Made by a program: the position numbers and the translations under genes. From Leptospira sp. WS58.C1 (GTDB lineage: Bacteria; Spirochaetota; Leptospiria; Leptospirales; Leptospiraceae), in NCBI RefSeq assembly GCF_040833995.1, contig NZ_CP162137.1:822001-886000 (forward strand): a stretch of 64,000 bases of DNA. Direction: 5' to 3'. Positions 1 through 8,734 of the stretch are shown here, in pieces; within the stretch, counting starts at the first letter, position 1, and the number at the start of each line of letters is the position of its first letter. Under the pieces are notes generated by a model. The model saw only the letters and a list, made by a program, of their open reading frames with translations, searched no databases and was not told the origin of the DNA.

Positions 1-2
1 CC

Positions 3-347
3 GGAGGGCAACTTCCTGCTAAGTATGTGATCCATGCTGTGGGTCCTGTTTGGAAGGGAGGAGATTATCAAGAAGCTTCTCTATTAGAAACCTGTTATAG
101 GAATATTTTGCAGTTATCGTCGGATCGTGCGTTCGAATCGATTGCGGTCCCTAGTATCAGCACAGGGATTTATGCTTATCCAAAAGAATTAGCGACTCCA
201 ATTGCGATACGGACCATTCTAGAACATAAGGATCAGTTTCCTAGAAAGTTGATATTTGTATGTTTCGATCAGGAAACAAAGGAGATATATGAGGAAATTC
301 TAAACCAGTCCGGAGTCAATTTTAAGGAAGGAATTTCTTATTTTTAA
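3..347 (+). CDS. Macro-domain protein, C-terminal part (5' end outside window)
   Basis: The frame is open to the left edge, so this is a 3' fragment of about 114 codons. The visible part reads LPAKYVIHAVGPVW followed later by SIAVPSISTGIYAYP, which are the hallmark segments of the O-acetyl-ADP-ribose deacetylase (MacroD/YmdB) branch of macro domains. These bind ADP-ribose and typically remove acetyl or ADP-ribosyl groups. The missing N-terminal part should hold the N-A-A-N motif. The GTG at 27 is internal, because conserved macro sequence continues upstream of it. The gene ends five bases from the stop of the convergent esterase gene. Family assignment is firm; the substrate in this organism is not known. 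Confidence 0.88.
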   Translation, partial: GGQLPAKYVIHAVGPVWKGGDYQEASLLETCYRNILQLSSDRAFESIAVPSISTGIYAYPKELATPIAIRTILEHKDQFPRKLIFVCFDQETKEIYEEILNQSGVNFKEGISYF

Positions 348-351
348 TATA

Positions 352-1869
352 TTACAAGCCTATGCCTGCCGCTCCTCCGCAGGTAGTATACAAATCTTGT
401 TTCGGATTTAACGTATAAGATTCATCGGAAGTCGCCTTTCCTAAATTTCCATTGATCGTGCTATCGAACAGATTCGTATTCACACAAGATCCGGAAGCAT
501 CATTACATTGAACATTTGCGGGTGGACTTGCTCCATTTGCCAAAGTATTCAACCAAGAGGAGAACTTAATTCCTCCGCTATTTAAAGAATACATATCGTT
601 ATACGTGGTGATCGTATGAACGTCACCGGGACCTATATAGTATCTGAAATTGGACTGGGAACTAGCGTCCTTCATTTTGGAAACTGCCTGTTTAGACCAA
701 TCACAAGTAGTATAATCGTTAGAGCTGGAAGAATTTCCGTCCGGTACTGAACTTCCGTCGCTGTCCCCGTAGATGACAGAATAAAATTTTCCCGCTTGGT
801 AAGGGTCGGCAGTTGTCGCATTGGAATAGGTTAAACTGGTATTATTGATCTTGTTGATCTGGCCCATCACATGATAAAAGAATCTTTGGTTCCCATCGAA
901 CAAGGCGGTATATTGTCCGAGTACATCTCCCGAATATTCGGTCGCCACCTTTTTGAAAAAGTCATTGATAGAAGGTGAACCTGTAGTGGCGTAATTTGCC
1001 CCGATGCCATTCACCCAAATCGGAAGATTGGAAGAAGAAAAGCCGGTCCCATTTCCGATGCCGTTCGTTTCTACGCCCCAGGAACTTTCTAGCAGTGGAA
1101 AAAATGCAGGACCGATTGTATGAGCGGAAGTAGGCACTACGGCATTAGATGCATCGGATAACATTCTGACCTTAGCACTCGGATCAATTGTGGTTACAGT
1201 CTCTCGAATAATAGGATAATTTAAGATCGCTCCGTAACCTCCGGCGCTTTGACCGGTCACAAAAACCCGGTCCAATTGCGGATAGGAATTTTGGATAAAT
1301 TTCAGAACGGAAATTACATTATCATACCCATGATGTTGGATGGTCCCGCTTGTATACGTTTTGTCCTTACTTCCGATATGAAGATCACCTGTGCAATACG
1401 GGACAAAAATGATATCATAATCTTTGAACGGGTTCGCAGCCACGGATTGATCGATGATCCCTTTGAATAAAAGGTCTAAGGCAAAATCCGGGATCACATT
1501 CAATTGATTGAAATAAGTGACCGTATTACTTCCGAAACAGTTTGCATTGTCCCAACAGGCTCCTCCACCCATGAAGTTGATCAGAAGTTTTTTGTTATTC
1601 GCAGCAACGGTCTTTCTGAAAAAATAAAAGTTTACATTCCCTTCCGTGCCGCTGCATTTCGGATCAAAAGTCGCAGTGTATGTATATGGTGTTGCGCCGT
1701 GATCCACTTGTGTAGTAAAGGTCCCAGGTTCCGGAGTGATCCTCGCGAACGGGGTTGTGACCAGATCTATAATGAATGCGGTAGCAAGAAGTTCCTGGGT
1801 ATTATCTTTCTCTTTCGTGCAATAGATTTGAGTGAATAATAGTGCAATGATAAAATACCGGATTTTCAT
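352..1869 (-). CDS. Pectinacetylesterase/Notum-family lipoprotein, copy 1
   Basis: A 505-residue predicted lipoprotein: the N-terminus has a short hydrophobic segment ending in a lipobox-like QIYC with Cys17. The GGGACW oxyanion-type motif lies at residues 101-106 and the nucleophile motif GQSAGGYGA places Ser208. A late PGDVH segment near residue 417 probably carries the catalytic His. This is the alpha/beta-hydrolase arrangement of the pectinacetylesterase/Notum family, which deacylates polysaccharides or lipidated proteins. It should sit on a membrane, facing out or into the periplasm. The next upstream gene on the same strand is a close paralogue. The substrate cannot be read from sequence; a plant-pectin role is only one option. 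Confidence 0.85.
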   Translation of the reverse strand: MKIRYFIIALLFTQIYCTKEKDNTQELLATAFIIDLVTTPFARITPEPGTFTTQVDHGATPYTYTATFDPKCSGTEGNVNFYFFRKTVAANNKKLLINFMGGGACWDNANCFGSNTVTYFNQLNVIPDFALDLLFKGIIDQSVAANPFKDYDIIFVPYCTGDLHIGSKDKTYTSGTIQHHGYDNVISVLKFIQNSYPQLDRVFVTGQSAGGYGAILNYPIIRETVTTIDPSAKVRMLSDASNAVVPTSAHTIGPAFFPLLESSWGVETNGIGNGTGFSSSNLPIWVNGIGANYATTGSPSINDFFKKVATEYSGDVLGQYTALFDGNQRFFYHVMGQINKINNTSLTYSNATTADPYQAGKFYSVIYGDSDGSSVPDGNSSSSNDYTTCDWSKQAVSKMKDASSQSNFRYYIGPGDVHTITTYNDMYSLNSGGIKFSSWLNTLANGASPPANVQCNDASGSCVNTNLFDSTINGNLGKATSDESYTLNPKQDLYTTCGGAAGIGL

Positions 1870-2000
1870 AACGAAATGTACCGCCTAAACCAATGGAAAC
1901 TTTCACTACAGCGTTCCCAAACTTGCCGCATTAGGACATATAAAGATAAACGTTGCACCAATTGCCTTCCGATTATAGTTTATTCCCGGTTTATAGAATG

Positions 2001-3431
2001 TCAAGGACCGAAGCAGGTCTCGTACAGATCTTTATCGTTGTCAAATGAGTCCTGAGAGGTCGCCCTTCCTAAACTATTGTTCAATGAATTTGCCCCGAAA
2101 TTCCTATCCGTGCAAGGATGAGAGCCGGCACCGGCTGAACAATCTACGTCCGTTGGAGTTCCCACATTCGATACGATCGACTTTAACCAGGTATTGAAGT
2201 TCACTCCGTTACTGGAAAGCCCATACATCGTATCACTCGTAGTGATTGTATGAATATCTCCGGGAGCTCGATAAAAATAATATTTAGACCCGGTCGTATT
2301 GCTCATCGCAGTATTCGCGTTAATTGCCCAGTTACAGTTAGAAGGAGTATTGGAGCCGTTGTCGGGAAGATCAGGCACATCTTTGGCATCCCCCGGTCCA
2401 AAATACGAACTGGAATCCGAATAAGAAGGAGATCCTGAATCTATGATCCCCATTACATTAAAGAACCATCTTTGCGTAGAATCGAATGCGGAAGTGTATT
2501 GTCCTACTACATCGTTCGGGTATTCAGTAGTGATCTTGCTGAGATAATCTCTTATGGAAGGAGTTCCGTCCAGATAATTGGAACCCACCACCCAATCCGG
2601 AATATTCTGAGCGCTTCCCCATTGATTTTTTACTATATTCGTAAAAAATCCGTCGATTACCGCCCCGTTAGAAGCATCCGCCACTAAGCTGATCTTATTG
2701 AAGTTTGGGAATCGAGCGCTTTCTGCGAATACTTGGCGAATATGAGGATAATTTAATATTGCTCCATACCCTCCGGCACTTTGCCCTGCGACCACTACGT
2801 CGGTCACCTGAGTGTAATTCGATTGGATATATTTTAGGACAGAAAGAACGTTATCGTGTCCTCTGTGACTATATGCGGAAGGGTCGGATGAAACGTACGG
2901 GTCATCATAAGTAGTTACATCATTGGAACCGATATGAAGATCCCCCGTGCAGTACGGAATAAAAAGAACATCATAATTCTTTAATGGATTGGATGGGTTT
3001 TCCGCATCCAGGATCCCCTGAAAAGCGACCTTGATAAAAAGATCAGGCACATCATTTAGGAAATTGAAGAATGTTGTGGTATTCTTTCCGAAACAGTTGT
3101 TATTACTCCAACAAGCTCCTCCTCCCATAAAATTGATCAGTAATTTTTTATTATTCGAGGAAACTGCCTTCCGGAAGAAATAAAAGTTGGTGTTTCCCGA
3201 GTTTCCGAAACATTTCGGGAAATATTGCCTACCGGTTTGATAATCGGAATTTGTGAGCGGGATTTGGATCGTATCTTCTGCAGGAGGGGTGATCCTTTCG
3301 TAAGGATTATAAAGAATTTCGGCTAAGACCAATCCTGTAAGGGCTTTTGTATTGTCCGGTTCGTCTTTTTGACAGCCGATAGAAAATAACATCGGAATCA
3401 AAAAGAGAAGAGATAGGTTTCTGACCTGCAT
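2001..3431 (-). CDS. Pectinacetylesterase/Notum-family lipoprotein, copy 2
   Basis: A 476-residue paralogue of the downstream gene. Its signal sequence ends in the lipobox FSIGC (Cys20). The motifs NFMGGGACW (residues 99-108) and GQSAGGYGA (nucleophile Ser218) are shared with copy 1, as are the NNKKLLIN stretch before the first motif, YCTGDLHIGS and the late PGDIHTITT. The two genes lie head to tail with about 130 bp between them, which suggests tandem duplication followed by strong divergence outside the core. The start ATG at 3431 directly precedes the signal peptide. The natural substrate is unknown. Confidence 0.85.
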   Translation of the reverse strand: MQVRNLSLLFLIPMLFSIGCQKDEPDNTKALTGLVLAEILYNPYERITPPAEDTIQIPLTNSDYQTGRQYFPKCFGNSGNTNFYFFRKAVSSNNKKLLINFMGGGACWSNNNCFGKNTTTFFNFLNDVPDLFIKVAFQGILDAENPSNPLKNYDVLFIPYCTGDLHIGSNDVTTYDDPYVSSDPSAYSHRGHDNVLSVLKYIQSNYTQVTDVVVAGQSAGGYGAILNYPHIRQVFAESARFPNFNKISLVADASNGAVIDGFFTNIVKNQWGSAQNIPDWVVGSNYLDGTPSIRDYLSKITTEYPNDVVGQYTSAFDSTQRWFFNVMGIIDSGSPSYSDSSSYFGPGDAKDVPDLPDNGSNTPSNCNWAINANTAMSNTTGSKYYFYRAPGDIHTITTSDTMYGLSSNGVNFNTWLKSIVSNVGTPTDVDCSAGAGSHPCTDRNFGANSLNNSLGRATSQDSFDNDKDLYETCFGP

Positions 3432-3608
3432 TCGTTTTTCCCCGCTCTAGAAAACAGTTGAAATGTTTATATTTTTCCATTTTAGACTGACGCATATCGC
3501 TAAAGATTCAAGTTCTTTTCAACATCGAAGAAAAAGAAAGATTTGAGTAATAAGAGCGAACCCAGAAATTGGAATCGGTCCTATTATTTTTTAAACCGAA
3601 GGTGAAAC

Positions 3609-6068
3609 GTGGATCTTTTTGATAATATGGGTGAAGCGGAAGGCAATATCGTACCGGTAGACTCCATTCTTCCTCCCGAATTATTTCTGGTTCCGATCAA
3701 GACCAGACCGGTATTTCCCGGGATCATCACCCCTCTTATTGTTCCTGGGGGAAAGTTTGCAAAGGCCGTTGACGAGGTCTTAAAAGGGAATTCTTTCATC
3801 GGACTGGTTCTTCTCAAAGATGAGGAGAATGAAAAGAAAACGGAAGAGAATATTTACGATTTCGGCGTCGTTGCCAAGATCTTGAAGAAGGTAAATCTTC
3901 CGGACGGCGCGGTGAATATTCTCATCAATACCGTGCGCAGGTTTAAGGTGGAATCTTTTTCTTCCGTGGAACCTTTGTTGATCGCGAAGGTGAATTATCC
4001 GGAAGAAGAGCCGGGCGCTTCTAAAAATACGATCAAAGCTATGATGAGAACCCTGCTTATTATGACCAGGGAACTTGCTCAGAATAATCCGCTTTTTACG
4101 GAAGAAATGAAGCTGACCATGCTGAATGTGAACGAGCCTGGTAAGATGGCGGATTTTGTATGCAGTATTTTGAATATTGAGAAGGAAGATTATCAATCCG
4201 TAATAGAGTCCGTGAACCTGAAGGATCGGATCGAAAAAGTCCTTCTGTATTTGAAAAAGGAAATCGATCTTGTAAGTCTTCAGAGGGAGATCCAGGAAAA
4301 TATCCAGGATAAGATCGATAAACAACAGAGACAGTTTTTCTTAAGAGAACAATTGAAGGCCATCCAAGCGGAACTCGGTCAGAAAGAAGGGAAATACGAG
4401 AAGAAGTACGAAAAATTCCTGGAAAGACTAAAAGCCATTCCTGCAGATCCGGAAGTGGTCGAAGAAGTGGAACGAGAAATGGATAAGTTCTTCTATACCG
4501 ATCAAAATACCGCGGATTATAACGTTGTGCGGAATTACTTAGATATAATGGAAAGTCTTCCTTGGGAAGCTGCCCCTTCTCGGGAAATTGATCTGGATAA
4601 AGCCAGAAAAACTTTGGATCGTGATCATTATAAGTTGGATGATGTAAAGGAGCGGATCCTGGAATTTTTGGCCGTGAAGAAACTCAAACCTACGGAAAAA
4701 GGTTCCATTATTCTTTTGGTAGGACCTCCGGGGGTGGGTAAAACTTCCATTGCCAAATCTATCGCGGAAGCCATGGGCAGAAAGTTTTTTAGATTTTCAG
4801 TAGGCGGGATGAGAGACGAGGCGGAGATCAAAGGTCATCGAAGAACTTATATCGGTGCGATGCCAGGTAAGATCATTACTGCATTAAGAATTACTAAAGA
4901 AAAAGATTCCGTTATTCTTTTGGACGAAATTGACAAGCTTGGGTTAGGAATGCAGGGAGATCCTGCCGCCGCTCTTTTGGAAGTATTGGATCCGGAACAG
5001 AATAAAACATTTAGGGATCATTATCTGGATCTTCCTTTCGATCTTTCTTCGGTCTTCTTTATCGCTACGGCAAATACGTTAGATTCCATCAGTAGGATAC
5101 TTTTGGATCGTATGGAAGTGATCAATCTTTCCGGATATATTACGGATGAAAAAGTCCAGATCTTCAATAAACATTTATGGAAAAAGGTACTGGAGAAAAA
5201 CGGGATCGAACCTTACGGCATACAGATAGATAAAAAAGCCGTAGTCACTCTGATAGATCATTATTCCAGAGAGTCCGGAGTGAGAGGTCTTGAAAAACAA
5301 TCCGACAAACTGGCTAGAAAGCTCGCTCTTCAGATCGTGAAGGGAGAATCTTATCCGAAACATATCCTTCCTAACGATGTGGAAAAACTGTTAGGAGTTC
5401 CAAAATACGTGGATGATAGGATGACTAAGCCTACCGTTCCTGGAACCGCTTTGGGACTTGCTTGGACTTCCGTTGGAGGAGCAACATTACTCATAGAAGC
5501 GGTATTTGTAAAAGGAAAAGGCGGCATACTTCTTACGGGAATGATCGGAAAATCTATGGAAGAATCTTCCAGTATAGCTCTTAGCTATATTAAAAATTTC
5601 TTAGGTAGTGAGGAATTATTCAGCGAAAAAACCATTCACCTTCATGTCCCTGACGGTGCGACTCCAAAAGACGGTCCAAGTGCGGGGATCACGATGGCAA
5701 CCGCCATTCTTTCCTTGGCATTGAACAAAAGGATCAAACTCGGGTTCGGTATGACCGGAGAATTGACCCTTACGGGAGAAGTTTTAGCCATCGGTGGCCT
5801 AAGAGAAAAGATCGTGGCAGCTAAAAGGGTGGGAGTTCATAAGATCATTTTTCCTTCGGACAATCGACCTCAGTTAGACGAAATACCTGATTATGTGAAG
5901 AAGGGGATGGAATTCTTTCCTGTCTCTAAATTCGAGGAGATTGCCAAAATTTTATTCGAACCGAAAATGATCGATGGAGTTTTGAAACCTAAGACGGAAC
6001 AAGTAGTTGCTGGGAAGAAGCCGAAACCTTCTCCTAAAAAGAAGACAGTTTCTCGTAAGAAAAAATAA
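3609..6068 (+). CDS. lon: ATP-dependent protease Lon (LonA)
   Basis: An 819-residue LonA, the hexameric ATP-dependent cytoplasmic protease that degrades misfolded and regulatory proteins. Visible in order: N-terminal substrate-binding domain (about 25-220), coiled coil (220-300), AAA+ module with Walker A GPPGVGKT at 372-379 and Walker B ILLDEIDK, then the protease domain with Ser691 in DGPSAG and Lys734 in IGGLREK. The Ser-Lys spacing of 43 equals that of E. coli Lon. The start is GTG, chosen because AAGGTG lies just upstream and the N-terminal domain begins there. An odd feature is a lysine-rich C-terminal tail (about 20 residues) that resembles the tail of the hydrolase at 44337-45287. Confidence 0.97.
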   Translation: MDLFDNMGEAEGNIVPVDSILPPELFLVPIKTRPVFPGIITPLIVPGGKFAKAVDEVLKGNSFIGLVLLKDEENEKKTEENIYDFGVVAKILKKVNLPDGAVNILINTVRRFKVESFSSVEPLLIAKVNYPEEEPGASKNTIKAMMRTLLIMTRELAQNNPLFTEEMKLTMLNVNEPGKMADFVCSILNIEKEDYQSVIESVNLKDRIEKVLLYLKKEIDLVSLQREIQENIQDKIDKQQRQFFLREQLKAIQAELGQKEGKYEKKYEKFLERLKAIPADPEVVEEVEREMDKFFYTDQNTADYNVVRNYLDIMESLPWEAAPSREIDLDKARKTLDRDHYKLDDVKERILEFLAVKKLKPTEKGSIILLVGPPGVGKTSIAKSIAEAMGRKFFRFSVGGMRDEAEIKGHRRTYIGAMPGKIITALRITKEKDSVILLDEIDKLGLGMQGDPAAALLEVLDPEQNKTFRDHYLDLPFDLSSVFFIATANTLDSISRILLDRMEVINLSGYITDEKVQIFNKHLWKKVLEKNGIEPYGIQIDKKAVVTLIDHYSRESGVRGLEKQSDKLARKLALQIVKGESYPKHILPNDVEKLLGVPKYVDDRMTKPTVPGTALGLAWTSVGGATLLIEAVFVKGKGGILLTGMIGKSMEESSSIALSYIKNFLGSEELFSEKTIHLHVPDGATPKDGPSAGITMATAILSLALNKRIKLGFGMTGELTLTGEVLAIGGLREKIVAAKRVGVHKIIFPSDNRPQLDEIPDYVKKGMEFFPVSKFEEIAKILFEPKMIDGVLKPKTEQVVAGKKPKPSPKKKTVSRKKK

Positions 6069-6164
6069 ATCTCCAAGGTTTCGCCCAAATATGGAGGTCC
6101 TTAAGCGGCTCAAAATAATTTGCTTTTTAGGACCCTTTTCGGACGCTGTTCGGAGGAGACCATA

Positions 6165-7286
6165 ATGGGCGTACCTTTCATAGATATCAAAAGATTCGAG
6201 CCGGGATTACTGGAAGCTTGGGAAGATAAAGTAAAAACCCTCAGCAAGAACGCCTCCTTTATCGGAGGAGAAGAAGTCGCATTATTAGAAAAAAATCTAG
6301 CAACAACCGCCGGGACTCAATACTCGATCGCATGTGCGAACGGAACGGACGCACTCCAATTGGCGTTGAGAGCCTTGGGGGTCGGAAAGGGTGATAAGGT
6401 ATTAGTTCCCGATTCCACCTTCTGGGCAACATTCGAATCCGTGGTAAACGTAGGAGCTGACCCTGCTACAGTAGATACGAATCCGGACGATCTACAAATG
6501 GATTTCGAAGAATTTAAAAAAGCACTCGAAGAACTAAAACCAAAAGCTGCGATCATAGTTCACCTGTATGGTTGGGGAAGCGCTAAGTTAGAAGACTACC
6601 GCAAACTTTGTAAGGAAAAGGGAGTTTTCCTACTAGAAGACGGAGCCCAGTCTTTCGGAGTCTTGTATAAAGGAAAACCTATCTACCAAGATGCGTTGAT
6701 CACCACTACTTCTTTCTATCCTGCAAAAGTTTTAGGTGGAGCAGGAGATGGTGGAGCGGTTTTCACAAACGACGAAGAGCTTGCGAATAAAGTCAGAATG
6801 CTTGGAAACCACGGAAGAACTTCTCATTACGGTTACGGGGATGTAGGTTGGAATTCCAGAATGGATACATTGCAAGCCGCATTCTTAAATTTGAATCTTC
6901 CTCATTTGGAAGCAAGACTTGTTTCTCGCAGAAAGGCCGCCGAAAAATATTATCAAGTTCTTCCTAGTTTAGGAGTGAATGTGATCCATCCTCCAAAAGA
7001 CTTTCAAGAAAACGGATATTGCAACGTTACTCTTTTTGATCCTGCAGAAAGACCTAAGATCCAAGAAGTCCTAAAAACAAAGGGGATCGGTTTCGGTGTT
7101 ATTTATCCCGGAGCGATGAGCGATCAACCCGGAGCAAAACCGTATATCGTAGGTAAATTCGGAAAAGAACATAGGACCGGAAGGATCTGCGATTCAGTAT
7201 TAAATTTTCCTTTATTTCCATACATGACCGATTCCGAGCTGGAAGAGGTTTTTGCCGCGATCAAGGAATATAAGAGCCTGTCCTAA
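6165..7286 (+). CDS. DegT/DnrJ/EryC1/StrS-family PLP aminotransferase
   Basis: A 373-residue fold-type I aminotransferase of the family that makes amino-sugars for cell-surface glycans. Lys188 in [10 protein letters not shown] is the expected PLP Schiff-base lysine, followed by the glycine-rich [16 protein letters not shown] holds the PLP-contacting Asp and Gln. The ATG at 6165 is preferred over a TTG 45 bases upstream because GGAGGAG lies at an ideal distance and the family's typical N-terminus (PFIDI) follows at once. It is transcribed alone after lon, and no other sugar-nucleotide genes are nearby, so its sugar substrate cannot be inferred. Confidence 0.9.
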   Translation: MGVPFIDIKRFEPGLLEAWEDKVKTLSKNASFIGGEEVALLEKNLATTAGTQYSIACANGTDALQLALRALGVGKGDKVLVPDSTFWATFESVVNVGADPATVDTNPDDLQMDFEEFKKALEELKPKAAIIVHLYGWGSAKLEDYRKLCKEKGVFLLEDGAQSFGVLYKGKPIYQDALITTTSFYPAKVLGGAGDGGAVFTNDEELANKVRMLGNHGRTSHYGYGDVGWNSRMDTLQAAFLNLNLPHLEARLVSRRKAAEKYYQVLPSLGVNVIHPPKDFQENGYCNVTLFDPAERPKIQEVLKTKGIGFGVIYPGAMSDQPGAKPYIVGKFGKEHRTGRICDSVLNFPLFPYMTDSELEEVFAAIKEYKSLS

Positions 7287-7511
7287 AGGCCGGGCTCTTG
7301 AGGTCCCTGAGCTAATGTAGATTTATATAATTTTCTAATGGTTTATCGGACTATAAATAAATACTTAAAACCTTTCTATATCCTGATTGGGAGATAGAAA
7401 GGAATATTTCGAAAGTTTTCGATAATATGATTATGATTTTTTACTTTATATAGTGCCTCGTTAATAGTGTGTTAAAATAAAGGATTAGAAACTGCAGAGG
7501 GGTTCGTCTTT

Positions 7512-7904
7512 ATGAAAAGGATTATTAGTATATTATATCTTCTTATTGTTCTCATTACTGGTTGCAATATTATCGAATCTACCGGTTTTGTAAACGACGC
7601 GTATTCTGGCGGGGAAGCAAGAGAGAAAATCCGAAATGCCGCATTTAATGCGGATGGCATCTATTATGAAAAAAAGTTCGGCGGCTATAATGGAATGATT
7701 ACTACTCGGTCTTTCGAGAACGCGCTCATTATCTCATTATTACTAGATTTGGACGACTCAAAATATTATAAAAAGAATAAAGTGAATGATTGTGTTTCTG
7801 ACATGGAACAGTTTTCTTATCTAAACCGTCTTGATGCTATTACAACCTTTAAGCTGAGCGAGAATTGCCGTAACTTCGAAGAAGTTGGGTTTTTTCCTAA
7901 ATAA
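7512..7904 (+). CDS. Small lipoprotein of unknown function
   Basis: A 130-residue protein with a clear lipoprotein signal: MKR, a hydrophobic run, then LITGC with Cys18. The mature part holds an IYYEKKF stretch and two later cysteines in the pattern NDCVSD and ENCRNF that could form a disulfide. GAGGGG lies about 12 bases before the ATG. I do not recognise a domain; it may belong to one of the small Leptospira-type lipoprotein families that occur in several copies. The flanking intergenic regions (225 and 256 bp) are AT-rich compared with the neighbours, and the gene itself is AT-richer, which could indicate a different history. Confidence 0.7.
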   Translation: MKRIISILYLLIVLITGCNIIESTGFVNDAYSGGEAREKIRNAAFNADGIYYEKKFGGYNGMITTRSFENALIISLLLDLDDSKYYKKNKVNDCVSDMEQFSYLNRLDAITTFKLSENCRNFEEVGFFPK

Positions 7905-8096
7905 TAACAGAATTGACCTAATCCACAAACCGCGACCTGAAAACCTTCAGAAATTAAATGCAAAACCTGCGAATTGATCATTCGATCTGAATATAAATTT
8001 GTTCTTTTAACTTTCTCAGAATTTCTTTTGCTACCGATTCATTTTCTCTCTCGCCAAAATCTGCAAAAAATCATCATTATCCCGAAAGAAATTAGG

Positions 8097-8126
8097 TTGC
8101 CACTGTCTAAGATTTAAGTTTAGAAT
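8097..8126 (+). promoter_or_regulatory. Probable sigma-70 type promoter of dps
   Basis: TTGCCA at 8097-8102 (five of six matches to TTGACA) is followed after 18 bp by TAGAAT at 8121-8126 (five of six matches to TATAAT). The distance to the dps ATG is about 35 bp, with AAAGGAG just before the start. The -10 box lies wholly inside the palindrome described in the next entry, so binding there should block RNA polymerase. Confidence 0.6.
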
Positions 8127-8137
8127 GATTCTAAACT
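8117..8137. promoter_or_regulatory. Perfect 21-bp palindrome, PerR/Fur-type operator candidate
   Basis: Two 10-bp arms (AGTTTAGAAT and ATTCTAAACT) surround one central G and match perfectly. The inner 15 bases, TTAGAATGATTCTAA, have the 7-1-7 layout of PerR and Fur boxes (B. subtilis PerR box TTATAATNATTATAA). The target gene is dps, a classic PerR-regulated gene. The protein that binds here is inferred, not seen. Confidence 0.6.
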
Positions 8138-8160
8138 AGATAAACTGAAAGGAGAAATGT

Positions 8161-8628
8161 ATGAAACCGAATATAGGAATCCCGGAGAAGGATAGAGAGG
8201 CCATCAACCAGGGCCTGCAAAAACTTTTAGCAGACACGTATTTTTTATATTTAAAAACCCATAACTATCACTGGAACGTAACCGGTCCCTTATTTAATAC
8301 ATTACATTTGATGTTCATGACCCAGTATACGGAGCTTTGGAATGCTTTGGATCTTGTGGCGGAAAGAATTCGTTCTCTTGGTTACCCGGCTCCGGGGACC
8401 TATAAAGCATTCTCTTCTCTAACGTCTTTAAAAGAGGAAGACGGAGTTCCTAAAGCGGAAGACATGCTTAAAAATCTTGTGGATGGACATGAGGCCGTTA
8501 TTCGTACGGCAAGAGCCATTCTTCCTTCGGCAGATTCGGGAGGAGACGAGGTGACTACGGATCTTCTTACTCAAAGATTAGAGATCCACGAAAAAACCGC
8601 TTGGATGCTTAGGAGCATGCTGGAGTAG
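8161..8628 (+). CDS. dps: Dps-family DNA-protection / iron-storage ferritin
   Basis: A 155-residue Dps (ferritin-like four-helix protein), the normal length of the family. It forms dodecamers that oxidise ferrous iron with hydrogen peroxide and shield DNA. The inter-subunit ferroxidase ligands are visible with the spacing of Listeria Dps: His37 (HNYHW), His49 (NTLH), Asp64 and Glu68 (DLVAERI). The SD AAAGGAG is six bases from the ATG. The promoter overlaps a PerR/Fur-like palindrome, which fits peroxide or iron control. The gene is monocistronic and convergent with the cytochrome gene downstream. Whether this homologue binds DNA cannot be judged, because the N-terminal tail is short and not strongly basic. 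Confidence 0.95.
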   Translation: MKPNIGIPEKDREAINQGLQKLLADTYFLYLKTHNYHWNVTGPLFNTLHLMFMTQYTELWNALDLVAERIRSLGYPAPGTYKAFSSLTSLKEEDGVPKAEDMLKNLVDGHEAVIRTARAILPSADSGGDEVTTDLLTQRLEIHEKTAWMLRSMLE

Positions 8629-8683
8629 AATTTTAGTATATTCTGAAAATCGAATATTTTGGGGTGTAATCCCATAAATAAAA

Positions 8684-8725
8684 ACCCGGAGAGATCGACC
8701 TGGTATTCGATCTTTCTCTCCGGGT
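8684..8725 (-). terminator. Rho-independent terminator of the cytochrome gene
   Basis: ACCCGGAGAGA pairs with TCTCTCCGGGT; the arms also share TCGA near the loop, with a small bulge. Read on the minus strand the hairpin is followed by TTTTTATTT, so it terminates the 8735-11044 gene. It lies between convergent genes and may also help stop dps transcription. Confidence 0.8.
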
Positions 8726-8734
8726 CGTAGAGAG

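Noticed and set aside
3780..4325. Long antisense ORF (181 codons) in lon
   Set aside because: It lies wholly within lon on the other strand, has no SD and its composition mirrors the lon codons; a shadow frame.
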